From: Geomonas paludis
GTDB lineage: Bacteria > Desulfobacterota > Desulfuromonadia > Geobacterales > Geobacteraceae
Direction: 5' to 3'
Assembly: GCF_014193585.1 (NCBI RefSeq)
Contig: NZ_BLXY01000007.1
Location: forward strand, 1-64,000
DNA: 64,000 bases
Part shown: positions 35,298 through 45,847 of the stretch, piece by piece
Numbering within the stretch: position 1 is the first letter of the stretch
How the letters are laid out: every line of letters begins with the position of its first letter
Translations under genes and position numbers: made by a program
The notes under the pieces: model-generated
What the model saw: the letters and a program-made list of their open reading frames with translations, nothing else
What the model was told of the DNA's origin: nothing
Databases searched by the model: none

Positions 35298-35389
35298 CCC
35301 GCCCCCGGAGGGGGAGGGTCAGGGAGGGGGCGCGCAGCGCCTGGCACCCACTTCCCCCCACCGAGCCTCCCCCTCCGGGGGGAGGGGCG
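35298..35389. repeat. GC-rich palindromic block (family B) in the xseA leader
   Basis: The left 33 bp (35298-35330) are identical to 10001-10033. The right part CCTCCCCCTCCGGGGGGAGG forms its own hairpin ending 3 nt before the xseA ribosome site AAGGAGG. Confidence 0.88.
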
Positions 35390-35402
35390 AGAAGGAGGCA
35401 AG

Positions 35403-36779
35403 GTGCAACTTTTCAAAGAACGCCGTGTCCTGACGGTGAGCGCGCTGACGGCGCTGGTGCGCGGCCTCCTGGAGGAGAACTTCGACCAGGTCTGGGTGGA
35501 AGGGGAGATCTCCAACCTCGCCTGCCCCACGTCCGGGCACTGCTACTTCACCCTCAAGGACCCCGGCGCCCAGATCCGCTGCGTCATGTTCCGGGGCGCC
35601 TTCCGCACCCTCAAGTTCACCCCCCGCGACGGGATGCGCGTGCTCGTGCGCGCCCGCATGACCCTGTTCGAGCCGCGCGGCGAGTACCAGCTCTCGGTCG
35701 ACAGCATGGAGCCGCAGGGGATCGGCGGGCTGCAGCTCGCCTTCATCCAGTTGAAGGAGCGTCTCGCCAAGGAGGGGCTCTTCTCGGAGCTGCACAAGCG
35801 CGCGATCCCCAAACTCCCCCGCAAGATCGGCGTGGTCACCTCGCCGACCGGCGCGGCCATCCGCGACATCCTCACCGTGCTCTCGCGCCGCTTCGCCAAC
35901 GTGGAACTTTTGATCGCGCCGGTCCGGGTGCAGGGTGAGGGGGCGGCCCAGGAGATCGCGGCGGCGATCGCCGACCTGAACCGCGCCGGCAACGTCGACG
36001 TCATGATCGTCGGCCGCGGCGGCGGCTCCCTGGAGGACCTGTGGGCCTTCAACGAGGAGGTGGTTGCCCGCGCCATTCATAAATCCACGGTTCCCGTCAT
36101 CTCTGCGGTGGGGCACGAGATCGACTTCACCATCGCCGACTTCGTCGCCGACCTGCGCGCCGCCACCCCGTCCGCCGCGGCGGAACTGGTGGTGCAGAGC
36201 AAGCAGGAATTGACCGCGACGGTGGAGGCGCTGGACCACCGGCTCCAGGTCGCGCAACTGCGCCGGCTGGAACGCTCGCGCGCGCTGGTGACGGCGATGA
36301 GCCGCGCCATCACCGACCCCAGCCGCATCCTGGGCCACCTGGCGCAGCGGGTCGACTCGCTGGACGCCCGCCTGGTGCGGGAGGCGGGGCTGATCCTCGA
36401 CGACGCCTCGGAGCGGATCGTCACCCTGTCGGCGCGCCTGGCCCGCCAGAGCCCCGCGCTCACCCTGCAGCGCAACGCCGAGCGGCTCTCGACGCTCTCG
36501 CTGCGCCTGGACCACGCCATGACCCGGCGCCTCGCCTGCGCCGCCGAGAGCGTCGGGCTCGCCACCGGGACTTTGAACGCGGTCTCGCCGCTGGCCACCC
36601 TGTCCCGCGGCTACAGCATCGCCCGCAAGCTCCCCGGCCGCTCGGTGGTCACCTCGTTCCGCCAGCTGGCCCCCGGCGACCGCCTGGAACTCTCCCTTGC
36701 CGCCGGTTTCGCCCTTTGCACCGTGGAGGAGGCTCGCGGGCAGAGTGAATCCTTGACGGCTCCAGAGCGATCGGTATAA
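35403..36779 (+). CDS. xseA: Exodeoxyribonuclease VII large subunit
   Basis: 458 aa from GTG 35403 (AAGGAGG 4-5 nt upstream). A longer frame from 35238 would translate promoter and repeat DNA and is rejected. The N-terminal OB domain ([24 protein letters not shown] in parts) is followed by the catalytic XseA domain ([45 protein letters not shown]) and a long coiled coil (~280-420). With XseB it degrades single-stranded DNA from both ends in the cytoplasm. It is first in the run xseA-xseB-ispA-dxs, a common bacterial order. Confidence 0.95.
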   Translation: MQLFKERRVLTVSALTALVRGLLEENFDQVWVEGEISNLACPTSGHCYFTLKDPGAQIRCVMFRGAFRTLKFTPRDGMRVLVRARMTLFEPRGEYQLSVDSMEPQGIGGLQLAFIQLKERLAKEGLFSELHKRAIPKLPRKIGVVTSPTGAAIRDILTVLSRRFANVELLIAPVRVQGEGAAQEIAAAIADLNRAGNVDVMIVGRGGGSLEDLWAFNEEVVARAIHKSTVPVISAVGHEIDFTIADFVADLRAATPSAAAELVVQSKQELTATVEALDHRLQVAQLRRLERSRALVTAMSRAITDPSRILGHLAQRVDSLDARLVREAGLILDDASERIVTLSARLARQSPALTLQRNAERLSTLSLRLDHAMTRRLACAAESVGLATGTLNAVSPLATLSRGYSIARKLPGRSVVTSFRQLAPGDRLELSLAAGFALCTVEEARGQSESLTAPERSV

Positions 36780-36855
36780 TAGGCGATCACTTTTTAATAA
36801 TTAAACGCGGCGGCGCTTCTAATCCGTCGCGGCAGTACCCGGACACGAGGTTGGC

Positions 36856-37083
36856 ATGGCCGTAGAGAAGTTCGAGACCGCACTGAAGAAGCTCGAGGAC
36901 GTCGTGAAGAAGCTGGAAGGGGGCGAGCTCTCGCTCGAGGATTCCCTGAAGGCGTTCGAGGAGGGGGTGAAGTATTCCGCCTTCTGCTCGAAGAAGCTCA
37001 ACGAGGCCGAGCGGCGGGTGGAACTGCTCATCAAGCAGCGCGACGGCAGCCTCGCCACCAGGCCCTTCGAAGAGGTGGAGTAG
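36856..37083 (+). CDS. xseB: Exodeoxyribonuclease VII small subunit
   Basis: 75 aa, starting MAVEKFETALKKLEDVVKKLE, with the family motif LEGGELSLEDSLKAFEEGV. Family length is 70-85 aa. It coats the XseA coiled coil. It starts 76 bp after xseA in the same operon. Confidence 0.95.
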   Translation: MAVEKFETALKKLEDVVKKLEGGELSLEDSLKAFEEGVKYSAFCSKKLNEAERRVELLIKQRDGSLATRPFEEVE

Positions 37084-37132
37084 ACGAACTCCCGCAAGGG
37101 GAGGGTGGATCACGATTACAAGGAAACCTGAC

Positions 37133-38017
37133 ATGGATCTTAAGGAATACCTGAAGCAGAAGTGCCAGCTGGTCGACCAGGCGCTGGAGCGCTACCTTCC
37201 CGATGCCAAGGAGCTGCCGGCATCCCTGCACAGCGCCATGCGCTACTCCGTGTTCGCCGGCGGCAAGCGCGTCCGGCCGGTGCTCATGCTGGCGGCCTGC
37301 GAGGCGGTCGGCGGCTCCGCCGATGCGGTCATGCCCGCGGCCTGCGCCATGGAGATGATCCACACCTACTCCCTGATCCATGACGACCTCCCCGCCATGG
37401 ATAACGATGACTTCCGCAGGGGGAACCCGACCAACCATAAAGTATATGGTGAGGCGACCGCCATCCTGGCCGGCGACGCCCTGTTGACCGAGGCCTTCAT
37501 CCTGCTCTCCAACGGCACCGGCGGCGACCCCGCGGCACGGCTCAGGGTGATCCAGGAGATCGCCGTCGCTTCCGGTTCGCGTGGCATGGTGGGCGGTCAG
37601 GTGGTCGACATGGAAAGCGAGGGGCGTCACGACGTCGACATTGCCACGCTCTCCTACATCCACACCCACAAGACCGGCGCCCTGATCCGCGCCTCGGTGC
37701 GCTGCGGCGCCATCCTGGGGGGGGCGAGCGAGGAGCAGTTCAAGTCGCTCACCCGCTACGCCGACGCCATCGGCCTCGCCTTCCAGATCGCCGACGACAT
37801 CCTCGACGTCGAGGGGACCACGGAGGAACTGGGCAAGGACGCCGGTAGCGACCAGGCGAGAGGCAAGGCGACCTACCCCGCGCTGATGGGACTCGAGGCT
37901 TCCAAGGCCCGCGCCCACGAGCTGGTAGAGATCGCGCTGGACGCGCTCGCCTCCTTCGACGAGCGGGCCGAGCCGCTGCGGGCCATAGCCTCGTACATCG
38001 TGAAAAGGAAATCGTAA
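37133..38017 (+). CDS. ispA: Farnesyl/geranylgeranyl diphosphate synthase
   Basis: 294 aa. The first aspartate-rich motif DDLPAMD (residues 84-90) has the bacterial FPP-synthase spacing, the second is DDILD (~222), and GGKRVRPVL and GDALL...GGQ motifs are intact. It condenses IPP with allylic diphosphates to FPP (or GGPP) in the cytoplasm. The exact chain length is not certain from sequence. dxs, the first committed step of the MEP pathway, starts at the next base after its stop. Confidence 0.93.
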   Translation: MDLKEYLKQKCQLVDQALERYLPDAKELPASLHSAMRYSVFAGGKRVRPVLMLAACEAVGGSADAVMPAACAMEMIHTYSLIHDDLPAMDNDDFRRGNPTNHKVYGEATAILAGDALLTEAFILLSNGTGGDPAARLRVIQEIAVASGSRGMVGGQVVDMESEGRHDVDIATLSYIHTHKTGALIRASVRCGAILGGASEEQFKSLTRYADAIGLAFQIADDILDVEGTTEELGKDAGSDQARGKATYPALMGLEASKARAHELVEIALDALASFDERAEPLRAIASYIVKRKS

Positions 38018-39955
38018 ATGCCCAGCATCCTTGACGGCATCACCGACCCGGGTCAACTGAAGTCGCTCTCGTTGCGCGAGCTGGAGACGCTCGCCGAAGA
38101 ATTGCGCGCGCGCATCATCGACACCTGCGCCGCCAACGGCGGCCACGTGGCTCCGAGCCTCGGCGTGGTGGAACTTACCATCGCGCTGCACCGGGTCTTT
38201 GATTCCCCCAAGGACAAGATCGTCTGGGACGTGGGGCACCAGGCCTACGCCCACAAGCTTTTGACCGGCAGGAAGGAGCGCTTCGGCACGCTGCGTACCC
38301 AGGGCGGCATCAGCGGCTTCCCCAAGCGGGCCGAGTCGCCGCACGACTGCTTCGACGTCGGGCACTCCTCCACCTCCATCTCCGCCGGCGTCGGCTTCGC
38401 CGTGGGGCGCGACCTGAAGAAGGGGCGCAACAAGGTGCTCGCGGTGATCGGCGACGGCGCCATGACCGGCGGCCTCGCCTTCGAAGGTCTCAATCACGCC
38501 GGCGAGTTGAACAAGGACCTGGTGGTGATCCTCAACGACAACGAGATGTCCATCTCGGAGAACGTCGGCGCCCTCTCCAACCTCCTCTCCCGCACCATCA
38601 CCAGCGAGTACGTGCACCGCGCCAAGAAGGACCTGGAGGCCTTCCTGGAGGGGCTCCCCATGTTCGGCAGATCGGTGCTGAAGATCGCCAAGCGCGCCGA
38701 GGAGTCGCTGAAGACCCTGTTCACCCCGGGGATGCTCTTCGAGGCCTTCGGCTTCGAGTACATCGGCCCCATCGACGGCCACGACATCCCGAAGCTCTTG
38801 GAGACGCTGGAGAACGTGAAGCGTTTCGACGACGCGGTGCTGATCCACGTGCTGACCAGGAAAGGGAAGGGGTATCCCCCCGCCGAGGCGAATCCCTCTC
38901 TGTTCCACGGCGTGGGGCCGTTCGACGTCAAGACGGGGAAGGTGCACAAGGGGAAGGGGGGCGCCGCCTCCTACACCGGCGTCTTCGGCGAGACCATCAA
39001 GCGGCTGGCCCAGGAGGACGAGCGCATCGTCGCCATCACGGCCGCCATGCCCGACGGCACCGGCCTCACCCCCTTCGCCAAGGAATTCCCCGAGCGCTTC
39101 TTCGACGTGGGGATCGCGGAGCAGCACGCGGTCACCTTCGCCGCCGGGCTCGCCGCCGAAGGTTTCAAGCCGGTGGTGGCTCTCTACTCCTCCTTCCTGC
39201 AGCGCGGTTTCGACCAGCTCTGCCACGACGTCTGCCTGCAGGACCTCCCGGTGGTGTTCGCCATCGACCGCGCCGGCGTGGTCGGCAGCGACGGCCCCAC
39301 CCACCACGGCGTCTTCGATCTCTCTTATCTGCGCGCCATCCCCGGGCTGACCGTGATGGCGCCCAAGGACGAGAACGAGCTGCAGCACATGATGGTTACC
39401 GCCCTTTCCCTGGAGGGACCGGCGGCCCTGCGCTACCCGCGCGGTAACGGCCTCGGCGTGCCGATGGACCAGATCCTCACCCCCCTTGCCATCGGCAAAG
39501 GGGAGCGGTTGCAGGACGGCAAGGACGGCGCCATCCTCGCCGTGGGCGCCATGGTCGAGCCGGCCCGTCAGGCCGCGGCGGCCCTCGCCGAAGAGGGGAT
39601 CGAGGTTGCCGTCATGAACGCCCGCTTCGTGAAGCCGCTCGACACAGAGCTCATCCTCGACCTGGCCCGCACCGGCCTCCTGGTCACGGTGGAAGACAAC
39701 GTGGTGCAGGGGGGCTTCGGCACCGCCATCCTGGAACTCCTCGAAGAGCACGAGGTGACCGGGGTGCGGGTGGTGCGCCTGGGCTATCCCGATGCCTTCG
39801 TGGAGCAAGGGGAACAGGCCGATCTGAAGGCCGCCTACGGCCTCGATGCCGCCGGCATCGCCCGCGCGGTCCGCGCAGCCTGCGAGGGACGCCGCGCCGC
39901 CGCGCCGGTCAAGCGCTCCGAACTGCCGGCCGTCCCGGAACAACCGCATGCTTGA
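38018..39955 (+). CDS. dxs: 1-deoxy-D-xylulose-5-phosphate synthase
   Basis: 645 aa, normal length. The thiamine-diphosphate motif [18 protein letters not shown]...LNDN, the HxxSTS region VGHSSTSIS, the catalytic-Glu segment [15 protein letters not shown] and [11 protein letters not shown] are intact. It joins pyruvate and glyceraldehyde-3-phosphate to make DXP for isoprenoids, thiamine and pyridoxal. The TAA of ispA abuts its ATG; its own end overlaps the next gene by 8 nt. Confidence 0.96.
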   Translation: MPSILDGITDPGQLKSLSLRELETLAEELRARIIDTCAANGGHVAPSLGVVELTIALHRVFDSPKDKIVWDVGHQAYAHKLLTGRKERFGTLRTQGGISGFPKRAESPHDCFDVGHSSTSISAGVGFAVGRDLKKGRNKVLAVIGDGAMTGGLAFEGLNHAGELNKDLVVILNDNEMSISENVGALSNLLSRTITSEYVHRAKKDLEAFLEGLPMFGRSVLKIAKRAEESLKTLFTPGMLFEAFGFEYIGPIDGHDIPKLLETLENVKRFDDAVLIHVLTRKGKGYPPAEANPSLFHGVGPFDVKTGKVHKGKGGAASYTGVFGETIKRLAQEDERIVAITAAMPDGTGLTPFAKEFPERFFDVGIAEQHAVTFAAGLAAEGFKPVVALYSSFLQRGFDQLCHDVCLQDLPVVFAIDRAGVVGSDGPTHHGVFDLSYLRAIPGLTVMAPKDENELQHMMVTALSLEGPAALRYPRGNGLGVPMDQILTPLAIGKGERLQDGKDGAILAVGAMVEPARQAAAALAEEGIEVAVMNARFVKPLDTELILDLARTGLLVTVEDNVVQGGFGTAILELLEEHEVTGVRVVRLGYPDAFVEQGEQADLKAAYGLDAAGIARAVRAACEGRRAAAPVKRSELPAVPEQPHA

Positions 39956-41177
39956 TCGCGCGCTGCTGCTCGCCCTGCTGTTTTGCGCCGGCACCGCCCT
40001 CGCCGCCGATCCTACCACCTATGGCACCAAGGCCCAGCAACTGATCACCAAGGGGGACTTTCCCCAGGCGCTCGAAGAGCTGAAGGCGGCGACCTCGCGC
40101 TTTCCCTATGACCTGGAGCTCAAGCGCCAACTCGCCTTCACCTACAGCGAGCTTGCCAAGCGCGACCTGCAGGCCGGCCGCTACGCCCAGGCCGCGGAAA
40201 ACTTCAAACAGGCCCACGAACTGATACCCGACAGCAAGGAACTGGTCCTCATGCGCGGCATCGCCTTGTACCTCAACAAGGATTACGCCGCGGCACGGGA
40301 AGAGCTGATCCAGGCGGGGGAGGGGAGCGAGTCGCTGGTCTACCAGGGGAAGATCAGCTACGACACCGGCGACCTTCCCGGCGCACTGGAGCTGTGGCGC
40401 CGCGCCAAGGAGCTGGACCCCGCCAACAAGGTGCTGACCGGCCTGATCGAGAAGGCAGAGCGCGAGCTGCCGGTGGAATCCCGGATGGACAAGGGGTACA
40501 GCTCCATGTTCGACCTCGCCTTCGACGCCGAGCTTCCCCCCGGTCTCTCCGCCGAGGTGCTGGACGCGCTGGAAAGCGCCTACAACACGGTCGGCGCCGA
40601 CCTCGGAGTGTTCCCGACCACCCGCATCCCGGTACTGCTCTACACCAGGAAGGATTACAGCAGCGTCACCGCCGGGCCGGACTGGTCCGGCGGGCTCTAC
40701 GACGGCAAGATCCGCCTCCCGGTGGGCGGCATCACCAGGCTCACCCCGCAACTGCGCGCCATCATCTTTCACGAGTTCACCCACGTCGTGGTGGCCGAGC
40801 TCACCCGCGGCAACGTCCCCACCTGGTTCAACGAGGGGCTGGCCGAGATCGAGGGGCGCAAGGAGCACGTCCCCCGGTTCCCGGAAGTGCGCGGTAACCA
40901 CTTGATCCCAATGGCCACGCTGTCCAAGGGCTTCACCGGCATGGCGGGCGCCGAGGCTGGGCTCGCCTATCAGCAGAGCTACCTGATGACCCGCTTCATG
41001 GTGGACCGCTACGGCTGGTACGCCGTGCAGCAGGTCCTCAAGTACCTGGGCCAGGGGAACAACATGGACGCTGCGGTCGCCAAGGCATTGTCCGATTACT
41101 CGCTGGACCTGAACGGGGTGGTGCGCGAGTGGCGCGAGTCGCTCCCCGGAGCTGTTTCAGGCGACGCGTCGCAGTGA
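39948..41177 (+). CDS. Exported TPR protein with MA-clan metallopeptidase-like domain
   Basis: 409 aa from ATG 39948; a longer frame upstream would lie inside dxs. A signal peptide ([20 protein letters not shown]) is followed by four or so TPR-like repeats (residues ~25-165, e.g. [20 protein letters not shown]), and a C-terminal domain with [15 protein letters not shown] and WFNEGLAE, the HExxH plus downstream Glu of gluzincin-type Peptidase_MA proteins. Likely a periplasmic zinc protease or a relative with a structural role; substrate unknown. It overlaps dxs by 8 nt and so is in the same transcript. Confidence 0.82.
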   Translation: MLDRALLLALLFCAGTALAADPTTYGTKAQQLITKGDFPQALEELKAATSRFPYDLELKRQLAFTYSELAKRDLQAGRYAQAAENFKQAHELIPDSKELVLMRGIALYLNKDYAAAREELIQAGEGSESLVYQGKISYDTGDLPGALELWRRAKELDPANKVLTGLIEKAERELPVESRMDKGYSSMFDLAFDAELPPGLSAEVLDALESAYNTVGADLGVFPTTRIPVLLYTRKDYSSVTAGPDWSGGLYDGKIRLPVGGITRLTPQLRAIIFHEFTHVVVAELTRGNVPTWFNEGLAEIEGRKEHVPRFPEVRGNHLIPMATLSKGFTGMAGAEAGLAYQQSYLMTRFMVDRYGWYAVQQVLKYLGQGNNMDAAVAKALSDYSLDLNGVVREWRESLPGAVSGDASQ

Positions 41178-41251
41178 GTGGTATAGTATCAGTAGGAGCG
41201 GCGCAACTGACTGACGAGCGCCAATCCTGAGCAACAACAGGGGAGTCTTTC

Positions 41252-41629
41252 TTGATTTACGGTACCGGCGTTGACATCGTGGAGATCGCGCGCTTCGACA
41301 AGTTCCTGAAGCAGGGGAACGACGCCCTGTTTCAGCGCATCTTCACGCAGGGCGAGATAGAATACTGCTCCTCGAAGAAGTTGTCGGCCCAGCACTATGC
41401 CTTGCGTTTCGCGGCGAAAGAGTCCTTTTTGAAGGCCCTCGGCACCGGGCTGCGCGACGGGCTGTCCTGGCAGGACATGGAAGTGGTCAACGATGCGCTG
41501 GGCAAGCCGACGCTGCGGCTTTCCGGGCGGGCCGAGGTGCTGTTCCGGGAGGCGGGACTTAGCTCCTGCTTTCTGTCGCTTTCGCACGACGCCGGCTGCG
41601 CCGTGGCCATGGTGGTACTGGAGCGTTAG
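41252..41629 (+). CDS. acpS: Holo-[acyl-carrier-protein] synthase
   Basis: 125 aa, start TTG 41252 with GGGGAG 6 nt upstream. [12 protein letters not shown] holds the conserved Asp, and [15 protein letters not shown] the Mg-binding Glu and Lys of AcpS. It transfers 4'-phosphopantetheine from CoA to ACP. Its TAG is directly followed by the ATG of the NAD(P)HX repair gene, the common bacterial pairing. Confidence 0.95.
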   Translation: MIYGTGVDIVEIARFDKFLKQGNDALFQRIFTQGEIEYCSSKKLSAQHYALRFAAKESFLKALGTGLRDGLSWQDMEVVNDALGKPTLRLSGRAEVLFREAGLSSCFLSLSHDAGCAVAMVVLER

Positions 41630-43204
41630 ATGAAGGTCGTGAGCGGACAGGTCATGCAGCTTATGGATCGCCGGGCCATCGGCGAGTTCGGCGTGCCGGG
41701 GCTGGAGCTCATGGAACGGGCCGGGCGCGGCTGCGCCGACGTCATCGAGGAGGCCTTCGGTGAGGGTGAGGCGAGGCGCGCCGTCATCGTGGCGGGCAAG
41801 GGTAACAACGGCGGCGACGGCTTCGTGATCTCCAGGCTGCTCGCGGAGCGCGGTTGGGAAGCGCCGGTGCTCCTTTTGGCGGCCCCCGAGGCGGTGGCGG
41901 GGGACGCCGCTGCCAACCTGGCGCGACTGGATCCCGCGACGGTGCAGAGTATGCCGCAGGGGCTCGCCGGGGCGGAGGTGTTGCTTCAAGGCGCGACGGT
42001 GATCGTGGACGCCCTGCTCGGCACCGGTATGAACAGCGAGGTCACCGGGGTCTATGCTGAGGCCATCGATCTGATCAACGCCGCCGGGGCGCCGGTGGTT
42101 TCGGTCGACATCCCCTCGGGCGTGGACGCCGCCACCGGCAAGGTGTTGGGGCGCGCGGTGCGTGCCGACATCACCGTCACCTTCGCCCTGGCCAAGTTGG
42201 GCAACGTGCTCTATCCGGGTGCGGAGTTGTGCGGGCGGCTGGTGGTGGCGGAGATCGGCATGCCCGACGCGGTCGTCGCCGAGGCGGAGGGTGCCCACTA
42301 CGTCGACCTCGCCTGCGCGGCCGGGCTCTTCCGTCCTCGCAGCGTCACCGCCCACAAGGGAAGCGGCGGCCACTGCCTCATCGTCGCCGGCAGTACCGGC
42401 AAGACCGGCGCCGCGGCCATGGCCGCCAACAGCGCGCAGCGCGCCGGGGCGGGGCTGGTGACCCTGGCCGTGCCGGCTGCCTTGAACCCGGTGCTGGAAC
42501 AAAAGACCACCGAGGCGATGACCATCCCGGTCGGGCCGGAGCGGGCCGGCTACCTGAGGGCGGGATCCCTGACCGAGATCGTCGCCGCCGCGGCCATCCG
42601 CGACGTGGTCGCGCTGGGACCGGGCATCGGCACCGCCCCCTCTACCGTTTACCTGGTGCATTCGCTTCTGGCCGCGCTCGACAAGCCGCTGGTCCTGGAC
42701 GCGGACGGGCTGAACGCGGTGGCGCTCGAGCCGGAGCTCCTCCTGACCAGGAAGGACCGCATCACCGTGCTCACCCCGCATCCGGGGGAGATGGCGCGCC
42801 TGGTGGGGTGCACGGTGCCCGAGGTGGAGGCGGACCGCATCGGCTGCGCCCGCGCCTTCGCCGTCACATACGGTGTGCACCTGATCCTCAAGGGAGCGCG
42901 CAGCATCATCGCCGCGCCGGACGGAAGCATCGCCATCAACGGCAGCGGCAATCCGGGCATGGCCACCGGCGGCATGGGCGACGTCCTGACCGGCGTGGTC
43001 GCCGCCTTCCTCTCCCAGGGGTATCATCCTTTCGCCGCCTGCCAGTTGGGCGCCTTCGTCCACGGCCACGCCGCCGACTTCCTGGCGGAGCCGATGGGCA
43101 CCCAGGGGATGAGCGCCAGCGACGTGCAGGAGATGCTCCCCGTGGCGCTGGCGAGCCTGGCCGCGTCCCGAACCACCGCAACGAACCATCAACAGGGAGA
43201 ATGA
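41630..43204 (+). CDS. nnr: Bifunctional NAD(P)HX epimerase/dehydratase
   Basis: 524 aa, two domains. The N-terminal YjeF_N epimerase (residues ~1-210) has GNNGGDGFVISRLL and ALLGTGM...VSVDIPSGVDA; the C-terminal ADP-dependent dehydratase (~225-515) has AHKGSGGHCLIVAGS, LDADGLNA, LTPHPGEMARL and NPGMATGGMGDVLTG. It repairs hydrated NAD(P)H. ATG 41630 touches the acpS stop. Confidence 0.95.
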   Translation: MKVVSGQVMQLMDRRAIGEFGVPGLELMERAGRGCADVIEEAFGEGEARRAVIVAGKGNNGGDGFVISRLLAERGWEAPVLLLAAPEAVAGDAAANLARLDPATVQSMPQGLAGAEVLLQGATVIVDALLGTGMNSEVTGVYAEAIDLINAAGAPVVSVDIPSGVDAATGKVLGRAVRADITVTFALAKLGNVLYPGAELCGRLVVAEIGMPDAVVAEAEGAHYVDLACAAGLFRPRSVTAHKGSGGHCLIVAGSTGKTGAAAMAANSAQRAGAGLVTLAVPAALNPVLEQKTTEAMTIPVGPERAGYLRAGSLTEIVAAAAIRDVVALGPGIGTAPSTVYLVHSLLAALDKPLVLDADGLNAVALEPELLLTRKDRITVLTPHPGEMARLVGCTVPEVEADRIGCARAFAVTYGVHLILKGARSIIAAPDGSIAINGSGNPGMATGGMGDVLTGVVAAFLSQGYHPFAACQLGAFVHGHAADFLAEPMGTQGMSASDVQEMLPVALASLAASRTTATNHQQGE

Positions 43205-43206
43205 CC

Positions 43207-43656
43207 ATGATGAAAGCAAAAGAGATCATGACCACAGACGTCATCACCGTGCACCGCGACACCACCGTCAGGGATCTCGCCAAGCTCTTCGCCGAGCGCC
43301 GCATCTCCAGCGTCCCGGTGGTGGACGACGAGGGGCTCCTTATCGGCATCGTCTCGGAGAGCGACCTGATCGAGCAGGACAAGCCGCTGCACATCCCGAC
43401 CGTCATCTCCATCTTCGACTGGGTCATCTACCTGGAAAGCGACAAGCGCTTCGAGAAGGAGCTGCAGAAGATGACCGGGCAGACCGTGGGGGATATCTTT
43501 TCCGAGGACGTCGCCAGCGTGGGGCCGGAGGCGCCGGTCTCCGAGGTGGCCGAGATCATGACCGAGAAGAAGGTCCAGGCCGTGCCCGTGGTGGAGGGGC
43601 GCCGCGTGGTCGGCATCATCGGGCGCATCGACATGGTGCGCACCATGATCGCCTAG
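43207..43656 (+). CDS. CBS-domain pair protein
   Basis: 149 aa, start ATG 43207 (AGGGAGA 6 nt upstream; ATG 43201 and 43210 are alternatives). Two CBS motifs: MKAKEIMTTDVITVHRDTTV...SVPVVDDEGLLIGIVSESDLI and VGDIFSEDVASVGPEAPVSE...VPVVEGRRVVGIIGRIDMV (in parts). The middle (ISIFDWVIYLESDKRFEKEL) is a known insert in such stand-alone proteins. CBS pairs bind adenine nucleotides and act as energy sensors; the partner is unknown. It overlaps or nearly abuts the nnr stop. Confidence 0.85.
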   Translation: MMKAKEIMTTDVITVHRDTTVRDLAKLFAERRISSVPVVDDEGLLIGIVSESDLIEQDKPLHIPTVISIFDWVIYLESDKRFEKELQKMTGQTVGDIFSEDVASVGPEAPVSEVAEIMTEKKVQAVPVVEGRRVVGIIGRIDMVRTMIA

Positions 43657-43664
43657 GCGGCCGG

Positions 43665-44126
43665 ATGTCCTGCGTGCTGACCAAGAGCCAGGAAGAGACG
43701 GTAGCGCTGGGGGCGAGGCTGGGGCGGCTGCTGCAGCCGGGCGATTTCGTCGCCCTGGTCGGTGACCTGGGCGCCGGCAAGACCCAGTTCGCCAAGGGGA
43801 TCGCGCTCGGGCTGGAGGTGGACCCGGAGACCCCGGTGACCAGCCCGACCTACACCATCCTCAACATCTACGACGGACGCATCCCGCTGTACCATTTCGA
43901 CCTGTACCGGCTGGAAGGGGCGCACGACGTGGAGGCCCTGGGCTTCGAGGAATACTTCTCCGGTGATGGTGCCTGCGTGGTGGAGTGGGCCGAGCGGCTC
44001 GAGGACGATCTCCCCGCCGACCTCCTCACCGTGACCCTGAACCACGCCGGAGTCGATGAGCGCTCCGTCTGCTTCGAGGCGTCGGGGCCACGAGCGCGGG
44101 CCCTTGCCGAAACGGTGCTGGCATAG
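43665..44126 (+). CDS. tsaE: tRNA threonylcarbamoyladenosine biosynthesis ATPase TsaE
   Basis: 153 aa. P-loop GDLGAGKTQFAKGIA, then TSPTYTILNIYDG, YHFDLYRLEG and VVEWAERL are the TsaE signatures. It acts with TsaB/TsaD in t6A37 modification of ANN-decoding tRNAs. It starts 8 nt after the CBS gene; the run ends in a terminator at 44201-44238. Confidence 0.95.
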   Translation: MSCVLTKSQEETVALGARLGRLLQPGDFVALVGDLGAGKTQFAKGIALGLEVDPETPVTSPTYTILNIYDGRIPLYHFDLYRLEGAHDVEALGFEEYFSGDGACVVEWAERLEDDLPADLLTVTLNHAGVDERSVCFEASGPRARALAETVLA

Positions 44127-44200
44127 TGACAGGAACAGCGCCGCGGCCGATTCAAACAGCGGGCTGCGCGGCCGTTGCAATCAAGACCACCTTATGAACC

Positions 44201-44238
44201 AAACGCCCCTCTCTCTCAACGAGCAGGGGCGTTTTTTT
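44201..44238 (+). terminator. Rho-independent terminator after tsaE
   Basis: Stem AAACGCCCCT (44201-44210) / AGGGGCGTTT (44225-44234) with T-run to 44238. It ends the long transcript from xseA. Confidence 0.92.
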
Positions 44239-44310
44239 ATACTGTAAACAGGGCGCCGCGGAAAAATGAAGAAATAGGCTATCTTGGCCGTGATTACTTA
44301 AAAAAATGTT

Positions 44311-44338
44311 TTGACCGTACACGCTAATGTGCTAATAA
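44311..44338 (+). promoter_or_regulatory. Possible lysC promoter
   Basis: TTGACC (44311-44316), 16-bp spacer, TAATAA (44333-44338) in a locally AT-rich stretch; the -10 fit is poor. Confidence 0.35.
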
Positions 44339-44403
44339 AGTGGTTCCTACCGCCGGGATTACGCTCCGGGTGGATCAATCAGTAGAGTACAAGGAGGACT
44401 GAC

Positions 44404-45621
44404 ATGGCTTTGGTGGTCCAAAAGTACGGCGGCACCTCGATGGGGTCCGTCGAACGAATTCGCAACGTCGCCAAGAGGGTGGCAAAAACCTATGACGCCG
44501 GCAACGACATGGTGGTGGTTGTCTCCGCCATGGCAGGCGAAACCAACAAGCTGGTCGCGCTTGCCAACGAGGTGTGCGAGTTCCCGGACAACCGTGAATA
44601 TGACGTGCTTGTTGCGGCCGGGGAGCAGGTCTCCATCGCGCTGCTGGCCATGTGCCTGAAAGCCATGGGGTACAAGGCGAAGTCCTACCTCGGCTTCCAG
44701 GTGCCCATCGTCACCGACACCTCCTACAGCAAAGCCAGGATCGAGAGCATCGACGACAAGAAGATGCGCGCCGACCTGAAAGAGGGGACCATCCTGATCG
44801 TGGCCGGTTTCCAGGGCGTCGACGAGTCCGGCAGCGTCACCACCTTGGGGCGCGGCGGCTCCGACACCTCGGCGGTTGCCCTCGCCGCGGCCCTCAAGGC
44901 CGACGTCTGCGAGATCTTCACCGACGTGGACGGCGTCTACACCACCGATCCCAACATCTGCAAGGACGCCAAGAAGATCGAGCGCATTTCCTACGAGGAG
45001 ATGCTGGAGCTGGCCAGCCTCGGCGCCAAGGTGCTGCAGATCCGCTCCGTGGAGTTCGCCAGCAAGTACAACGTCGACGTCCACGTCCGCTCGAGTTTCA
45101 ACGAAAATCTCGGAACCATGGTTACCAAGGAGGATAAAGAAATGGAAGCAGTGCTCGTCTCGGGTATCGCCTACGCCAAGGATGAAGTGAAAATCGCCGT
45201 CATGCAGGTACCGGACAAGCCGGGGATCGCCGCACAGATCCTCTCGCCGCTTTCCGACGCCAACATCTCCGTCGACATGATCGTCCAGAACGTGAGCGAG
45301 GCCGGTTCCACCGACTTCACCTTCACCGTGCCCCAGGCCGACTTCAAGAAGGCGCTCTCCATCACCAAGGAAACCGCCGAGGCGATCCACGCCAAGGAAG
45401 TGCTCTCCGACGAGAACGTCACCAAGGTCTCCATCGTGGGCCTGGGCATGAGGAGCCACGCCGGCGTCGCCACCACCATGTTCCAGGCGCTCGCCAAGGA
45501 GGGGATCAACATCCAGATGATCTCCACCTCCGAGATCAAGATCTCGGTCGTGGTCGATGCCAAGTACACCGAGCTCGCCGTCCGCGTGCTGCACGACGCC
45601 TTCGGCCTGGCCGGGAAATAA
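44404..45621 (+). CDS. lysC: Aspartate kinase
   Basis: 405 aa. N-terminal kinase domain with [41 protein letters not shown] (in parts) and [13 protein letters not shown]-terminal tandem ACT domains (~265-400) that bind Lys/Thr for feedback control. First step of Lys, Thr, Met and (in most bacteria) Ile synthesis. AAGGAGG lies 5 nt upstream. Separated from cimA by a 226-bp repeat cassette but in the same orientation. Confidence 0.96.
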   Translation: MALVVQKYGGTSMGSVERIRNVAKRVAKTYDAGNDMVVVVSAMAGETNKLVALANEVCEFPDNREYDVLVAAGEQVSIALLAMCLKAMGYKAKSYLGFQVPIVTDTSYSKARIESIDDKKMRADLKEGTILIVAGFQGVDESGSVTTLGRGGSDTSAVALAAALKADVCEIFTDVDGVYTTDPNICKDAKKIERISYEEMLELASLGAKVLQIRSVEFASKYNVDVHVRSSFNENLGTMVTKEDKEMEAVLVSGIAYAKDEVKIAVMQVPDKPGIAAQILSPLSDANISVDMIVQNVSEAGSTDFTFTVPQADFKKALSITKETAEAIHAKEVLSDENVTKVSIVGLGMRSHAGVATTMFQALAKEGINIQMISTSEIKISVVVDAKYTELAVRVLHDAFGLAGK

Positions 45622-45717
45622 GAACCCGTTCAACGTTCAACGTTCGACGTTACCAAACGCCCCGGCTTAGGCTTGGGCGTTTGCGTAACGGCGGATGCGG
45701 AGCTGCGAGCGGCGAAA

Positions 45718-45746
45718 GGGGACAGGCAGCTGCGGAGCCAGTCCCC
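45718..45746. repeat. Dispersed palindrome family A, copy 11
   Basis: Arms GGGGACAGGC / GCCAGTCCCC with centre AGCTGCGGA. Confidence 0.88.
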
Positions 45747-45755
45747 AAGGGGAAA

Positions 45756-45783
45756 GGGGGCTGGCATCTGCGGAGCCGGTCCC
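45756..45783. repeat. Dispersed palindrome family A, copy 12 (degenerate)
   Basis: GGGGGCTGGC / GCCGGTCCC around ATCTGCGGA; the most diverged copy, with G-U-compatible changes, 9 bp after copy 11. Confidence 0.75.
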
Positions 45784-45847
45784 AAAACTGACTTTAGAAC
45801 GTTGAACGTTGAACGTTGAACGTCTTTTGTTGAAGTTCGGGGGGGAT

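Larger units (their letters stand above)
45628..45821. repeat. Heptamer-bounded cassette 2
   Basis: Left array GTTCAAC, GTTCAAC, GTTCGAC (45628-45648) and right inverse array TTAGAAC then three GTTGAAC (45794-45821). The interior holds two family A hairpins (45718-45746, 45756-45783) and a short GC-rich spacer. It occupies almost the whole lysC-cimA gap. Confidence 0.88.

Noticed and set aside
35238-35402. N-terminal extension of XseA from an upstream ATG
   Set aside because: It would translate the promoter and repeat DNA into a Pro/Gly-rich stretch; a strong ribosome site precedes GTG 35403, which gives the normal family N-terminus.
42229-43206. Large frame fused upstream of the CBS protein
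   Set aside because: It runs out of frame through the NAD(P)HX repair gene; the CBS domain start has its own ribosome site.
45809-45847. Earlier in-frame start for CimA
   Set aside because: It lies in the heptamer array; the family N-terminus begins at ATG 45848.
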